22,287 nucleotides of DNA from a virus, in the IMG/VR virus record IMGVR_UViG_3300048804_000014, positions 1 through 22,287 of that record. One strand, given 5' to 3'. The notes below the pieces were generated by a model. That model had not been told where the DNA came from. It saw only the letters and a list, made by a program, of their open reading frames with translations, and did no database searches. The position numbers and the translations under genes were made by a program. Each line of letters opens with the position of its first letter. The stretch's first letter is position 1. Positions 19,222 to 22,287 of this stretch are shown one piece after another.

Positions 19222-20454
19222 ATGACCGAAGAAATAAAAGAAACACAGAACCTTAACAAATTAGGAATACATTGGGTTGGGAATGCGGTTTGGGCGCAAA
19301 CTGGATACGGTGGGCAAGCTAAGTTATTGCTTCCCAGATTCGCAAAACTTGGCCACCAACCTTCCATGACAGCGTATTATGGACTCCAGGGCCACATGCT
19401 CCAGATCAATAACATGAACGTTTTCCCGATGGGTTATCACCCGTATGGAATGGATGTATGTGCCAGCAATGCACAGATAAGCCGGGCGAGAATCTTGATG
19501 ACCTGCTTGGATGTGTGGGTTTGTGAACCGCAAATGTTTACCGGGGACGTTCTCTGGGTTCCCTGGTATCCGATTGACTCGGAGACGGTCAACACAGGGA
19601 TAAAGGCCAAACTCCCCGCCGCGTTTGACATGATCGCCATGAGCAAATTCGGGCAACGGAAAGTCGAAGAGCTTGGACTCAAAACTCACTATGCCCCTTG
19701 CTGCGTGGATACAACCATATTCGCGCCCGCGGACAGAGAGACTTCGCGAGTGTCCGCGAGTGAGCAGATCACCGCCCCGCTTCCAAAAGATGCTTTTATT
19801 GTGTCTATGGTTGCGATGAACAAAGGCAACCCATCCCGCAAAGCGTTTTACGAGCAGTTTAGAGCATTCAGGGCACTTCACAACAAGCATCCCGATACCG
19901 TCTTATATGCTCATACAATCACAAGCGAAGCCGGACAACAGGGTGGGGTCAACCTACTGGAAATATGTGCGGCGCTGGACCTGAAAGTCGGAGTAGACAT
20001 TATCTTTCCGAATGCGCTGGCGATTATCAACGGCTATCAGGATACATTCCTGAATTCGGTTTACAACGCTTCGGATGTGCTTTTGTCTGTGACTATGGGT
20101 GAAGGCTTCGGGATACCGATTATCGAAGCGCAAGCTGCCGGATGCCCGGTAATCATCGGAGACTGGACTTCCATGTCAGAGTTAAAGTTTAGCGGCTGGT
20201 CAGTGGACAAGTCCGAAGCTTCTGAATTTTGGACGCCGCTCAATGCTATTCAGTACCTGCCAAAATGGGAAGCCATAGCGGACAGACTTGAAATGGCTTA
20301 CCAGATGCGCGGAAATATGGACTATCGTAAGCGGGCGCGCAAGGGCGCGTTAGCGTATGATTGTGACAAGGTTCTGGAAAAGCACTGGGTTCCCATCCTG
20401 GCAGAAATCGACGCCAAAGTGAAAGAACGTCCTACGTTCACGGTGCCAGTATGA
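19222..20454 (+). CDS. GT4-family glycosyltransferase (GT-B fold)
   Basis: The 410-residue enzyme has the two-domain layout of GT-B transferases. The C-terminal half holds the donor-binding E-x7-E motif in MGEGFGIPIIEAQAAGCPVI (E294, E302), typical of retaining GT4 enzymes, and a preceding YNASDVLLSV strand. The N-terminal half has WAQTGYGGQAKLL, a usual acceptor-domain glycine loop. It is placed among virion genes after the capsid and decoration genes and coupled by ATGA to a second transferase. Related phages with glycosyltransferases in this position are known to glycosylate capsid or tail proteins; the donor here could be the sugar made by the upstream cassette. Confidence 0.87.
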   Translation: MTEEIKETQNLNKLGIHWVGNAVWAQTGYGGQAKLLLPRFAKLGHQPSMTAYYGLQGHMLQINNMNVFPMGYHPYGMDVCASNAQISRARILMTCLDVWVCEPQMFTGDVLWVPWYPIDSETVNTGIKAKLPAAFDMIAMSKFGQRKVEELGLKTHYAPCCVDTTIFAPADRETSRVSASEQITAPLPKDAFIVSMVAMNKGNPSRKAFYEQFRAFRALHNKHPDTVLYAHTITSEAGQQGGVNLLEICAALDLKVGVDIIFPNALAIINGYQDTFLNSVYNASDVLLSVTMGEGFGIPIIEAQAAGCPVIIGDWTSMSELKFSGWSVDKSEASEFWTPLNAIQYLPKWEAIADRLEMAYQMRGNMDYRKRARKGALAYDCDKVLEKHWVPILAEIDAKVKERPTFTVPV

Positions 20455-21068
20455 ACCTACCCAACGACGCGATTCTGGTGCAGCACGTTTCCGAGAACTG
20501 GGAAGGCGCAAACATGTTCAAGGTTACCGCAGCCCGGAACATAGAATACATCCTGAAGCACCGGATGGATTACCAAATGCTTATTGCCGGGCAGGACATA
20601 GATAAAATCGGCGACTGGGCGAAGGTTCGGTTGTTGCGCCATACGATGGAAATCGAGCAGTATAAATACATCATCTGGCTGGATTGCGACACGGTGATAA
20701 TTGACATGGATGCAGACCTGCGAGACGGATGCCCGCCTGACAAGATCGGGGCTTGCCGCCACGTCCTGACCAAGCCACCATACAACCTGAATCTCGACCA
20801 TCTGAATATCGGTGCTTTGTACTTCCAAAACACCGAGGCGAACAAGAAACGGTTTGATGATTGGCTGGCAGGATATCCAGGTCCAGAGACTCCAGCATGG
20901 CGCGAGCAGGGCGTGTTCAATAACATCGGAATCGGCGTCGAGATAGACGCGAAATGGAACGCCACCGGAAAAGTAAATCCATCCCCGAATCCCGTGGTTT
21001 TGGGATTTCACGGGCAAGGCGATGTAAGAGGTAGGTTTGACCAGATGTGTAAAGCGTTAGGAAAATAA
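20451..21068 (+). CDS. GT-A-type glycosyltransferase
   Basis: This 205-residue protein has a DXD metal-binding motif in YIIWLDCDTVI (D78-C-D80) preceded by an N-terminal VTAARNIEYILKHRMDY helix, and later LNIGALYFQNTEANKKRFDDW and an EQGVFN segment, the pattern of GT-A fold enzymes related to the GT34/GT8-type galactosyl- and mannosyltransferases. A closing HGQGDVRGRF may provide the metal-binding His. It is coupled to the GT4 gene by ATGA, so the two likely act in sequence on one glycan. The exact GT family is uncertain. Confidence 0.78.
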   Translation: MNLPNDAILVQHVSENWEGANMFKVTAARNIEYILKHRMDYQMLIAGQDIDKIGDWAKVRLLRHTMEIEQYKYIIWLDCDTVIIDMDADLRDGCPPDKIGACRHVLTKPPYNLNLDHLNIGALYFQNTEANKKRFDDWLAGYPGPETPAWREQGVFNNIGIGVEIDAKWNATGKVNPSPNPVVLGFHGQGDVRGRFDQMCKALGK

Positions 21069-21077
21069 GGAGTGAAT

Positions 21078-21266
21078 ATGGCTGAAACATTACAAGAACA
21101 ACTAATCCGTGAATTTTTCGACCCGCGCTATTTCGGCGACCCGCATGACTTCGCCGCGCGAGCAGAGATTTTGGCATTACGTGCGCGTGTCGCAGAGTTG
21201 GAAGGCAAGAAACCCGGCAAGGCCGTGAAGGGCAGCCCCGCGAAACTCGCGGACGAGTCTGAATAG
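21078..21266 (+). CDS. Small hypothetical protein
   Basis: The ATG at 21078 has AAGGAG six bases upstream and gives 62 residues; a GTG six bases earlier lies inside that ribosome site. The protein starts with a helix (ETLQEQLIREFFDPRYFGDPHDFAARAEILALRARVAELEGK), part of which shows heptads, and ends in a Lys/Gly/Pro-rich tail. No motif is recognised. Such small Lys/Ala-tailed proteins often precede head-tail connector genes in phages. Confidence 0.65.
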   Translation: MAETLQEQLIREFFDPRYFGDPHDFAARAEILALRARVAELEGKKPGKAVKGSPAKLADESE

Positions 21267-21274
21267 GTGAAACT

Positions 21275-21883
21275 ATGACCGCTCGTTCGTCAATGGCCGA
21301 CCTGCTCCTGACCCTGCGCGGATTGACCGCCGCCGGGAGTGCCGAGTATACGGTCAACGCAGTTTCGTATTGGACAGACCAGCAACTCCAAGACGTTATG
21401 GATCGCCACGTCTATCCCATCCGCCACGAAGAATTACTCCCACTGGAAACTTACGGGACGGGCGGGACGGTGACATATCTGGACTACCAGTCGCCGCGCA
21501 GGTTTCTGGAAACCACGTCTGGCGGCACTTCCCGCTTTGTTATTCAAGATGAAGGCGGCACGACTGTTGGCACGGCTTCTTACAGCGTGGATTATCCGAA
21601 AGGACTGGTGACGTTTACGGCTGATACCACCGGCCTTTCCCGTTTCCTGACCGGCTTCTCGTATGATGTAAATGCCGCGGCTGCAGATGTGTGGGGGCAG
21701 AAGGCGGCCCATTATGTGACTGCATACGACTTCTCGACCGATAATCACAACTTGCGCCGCAGCCAGATAATCCAGAATTGCTTGACCATGAGTAAAGAAT
21801 ACGCATCCGGCGCTGCCGTATATTCGGTGACGATGGAACGATCAGACACATCTGGAATTAGTCGCCATTACGACTCGAATTAA
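21275..21883 (+). CDS. Putative head-tail connector (adaptor) protein
   Basis: The 202-residue protein begins with a helical segment (SMADLLLTLRGLTAAG), YWTDQQLQDVMDRHV, then a beta-rich middle (GTGGTVTYLDYQSPRRFLE..., VDYPKGLVTFTADTTG) and a C-terminal helix pair (AADVWGQKAAHYVTAYDF..., RRSQIIQNCLTMSKEYASGA). The C-terminal helices resemble those of gp6/gp15-like adaptors that bind the portal; the inserted beta domain is seen in many environmental phages. Location between decoration and stopper genes supports this. AGGTGAAACT serves as ribosome site. Confidence 0.65.
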   Translation: MTARSSMADLLLTLRGLTAAGSAEYTVNAVSYWTDQQLQDVMDRHVYPIRHEELLPLETYGTGGTVTYLDYQSPRRFLETTSGGTSRFVIQDEGGTTVGTASYSVDYPKGLVTFTADTTGLSRFLTGFSYDVNAAAADVWGQKAAHYVTAYDFSTDNHNLRRSQIIQNCLTMSKEYASGAAVYSVTMERSDTSGISRHYDSN

Positions 21884-21885
21884 CC

Positions 21886-22233
21886 ATGCTGCCAACCGCC
21901 GAACTTACTGACATCAGGAATGAGCTAGAGTCGTGCTTGCCAGATTCTGGCACAATCCTTGCGCTCACGCGAACCAGTGATGGACAGGGCGGCTGGTCGG
22001 AGTCGTGGGGCGGGACGGTATCGGTTGCGTGTCGGTTGGATTTTATCGGCGGGAAGGAGTCCGTGACTGGTGCGGCGCTCACGCCCTACTCGAAAGCGAT
22101 TGTGACGCTGCCACAGGCGACGGTCATCACAGAGCAGAATCGGTTTGTCCATTCGTCCGGGACGTACACAGTCCAGGCGGTAAATATGGGAAGCTGGCTA
22201 GGCGTGAAGAGAGCCACGGTGGAGAAAATATGA
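21886..22233 (+). CDS. Head closure/stopper protein (phage head-tail joining family)
   Basis: The 115-residue product has the typical head-tail joining pattern: an N-terminal helix, TILALTRTSDGQGGWSESW, a GTVSVACRLDF strand, then AIVTLPQATVITEQNRFVHSSGTYTVQAVN and a closing strand. This small beta-barrel family includes SPP1 gp16 and HK97 gp7-like stoppers that seal the portal after packaging. The start codon follows the previous stop by two bases and the stop overlaps the next ATG (ATGA), so translation is coupled through the connector genes. Confidence 0.75.
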   Translation: MLPTAELTDIRNELESCLPDSGTILALTRTSDGQGGWSESWGGTVSVACRLDFIGGKESVTGAALTPYSKAIVTLPQATVITEQNRFVHSSGTYTVQAVNMGSWLGVKRATVEKI

Positions 22234-22287
22234 CCGTAACCCTTGACACCGCCGTTCTGGATGCCATGATTGCCAAAGACCCGCAAA
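22230..22287 (+). CDS. Start of next head-tail gene (truncated by window end)
   Basis: An ATG overlapping the previous stop (ATGA) opens a frame, MTVTLDTAVLDAMIAKDPQ, that runs off the window. In this gene order an HK97 gp10-like or tail-completion protein is expected next, but the 19 visible residues are not enough to say. Confidence 0.6.
   Translation, partial: MTVTLDTAVLDAMIAKDPQ

Noticed and set aside
1-22287. CRISPR array, insertion sequence, rRNA or integrase/attachment site
   Set aside because: No regularly spaced repeats, transposase motifs, rRNA-like sequence, integrase motifs or tRNA-linked att repeats were seen in the window.

Overview
This window looks like part of a tailed double-stranded DNA phage or prophage genome. 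A rightward block from about 5.1 kb carries a small-terminase candidate, TerL, portal, a MuF-type head protein, scaffold, major capsid protein, a likely decoration protein and head-tail connectors, in the usual Caudoviricetes order. The host cannot be read off directly. The best hint is a secreted protein at the left end with a 'VYLPMV' segment just after its signal peptide, a pattern I associate with exported proteins of Chloroflexota such as Anaerolineae. That host call is an inference.

Layout. Positions 1-4851 are leftward. They hold a membrane microprotein, a secreted protein, a Cys-rich small protein, a possible RNase HI remnant, a PD-(D/E)XK nuclease overlapping a ParB-domain adenine/cytosine-N4 methyltransferase, and six small coiled-coil or zinc-ribbon proteins. 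Two leftward units share a 30-bp identical upstream box (742-771 and 4864-4893). Positions 4852-5102 are a divergent control region with TATAAT boxes and a candidate structured RNA. Positions 5103-9534 are terminase, portal and head genes. An HNH endonuclease gene (9526-10167) lies in the opposite direction.

Positions 10310-17316 are the unusual part: an accessory cassette set between the MuF and scaffold genes, where many related phages have little or nothing. It encodes a short C5-cytosine methyltransferase, an RfbH/E1-type PLP and [2Fe-2S] 3-dehydrase, an SDR oxidoreductase, an FkbM methyltransferase, a ThDP enzyme split into two overlapping genes, a radical SAM/SPASM protein and two small proteins. 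Nearly all are joined by start-stop overlaps. Taken together this resembles a pathway for a 3,6-dideoxy, two-carbon-branched nucleotide sugar, as in yersiniose. Two glycosyltransferases follow the capsid genes (19222-21068) and could place the product on the virion.

The cassette is bordered by two candidate non-coding RNAs (about 10322-10480 and 17113-17311). Each follows a TATAAT promoter, and they share a CCCCGCCG / CGAGCGGCGGGGAAC helix. The second ends in a strong intrinsic terminator just before the scaffold gene. From 17336 the structural block resumes, and the window ends inside another head-tail gene.

Limits: all family calls come from reading motifs; no database search or folding program was run. 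RNA helices were paired by eye.
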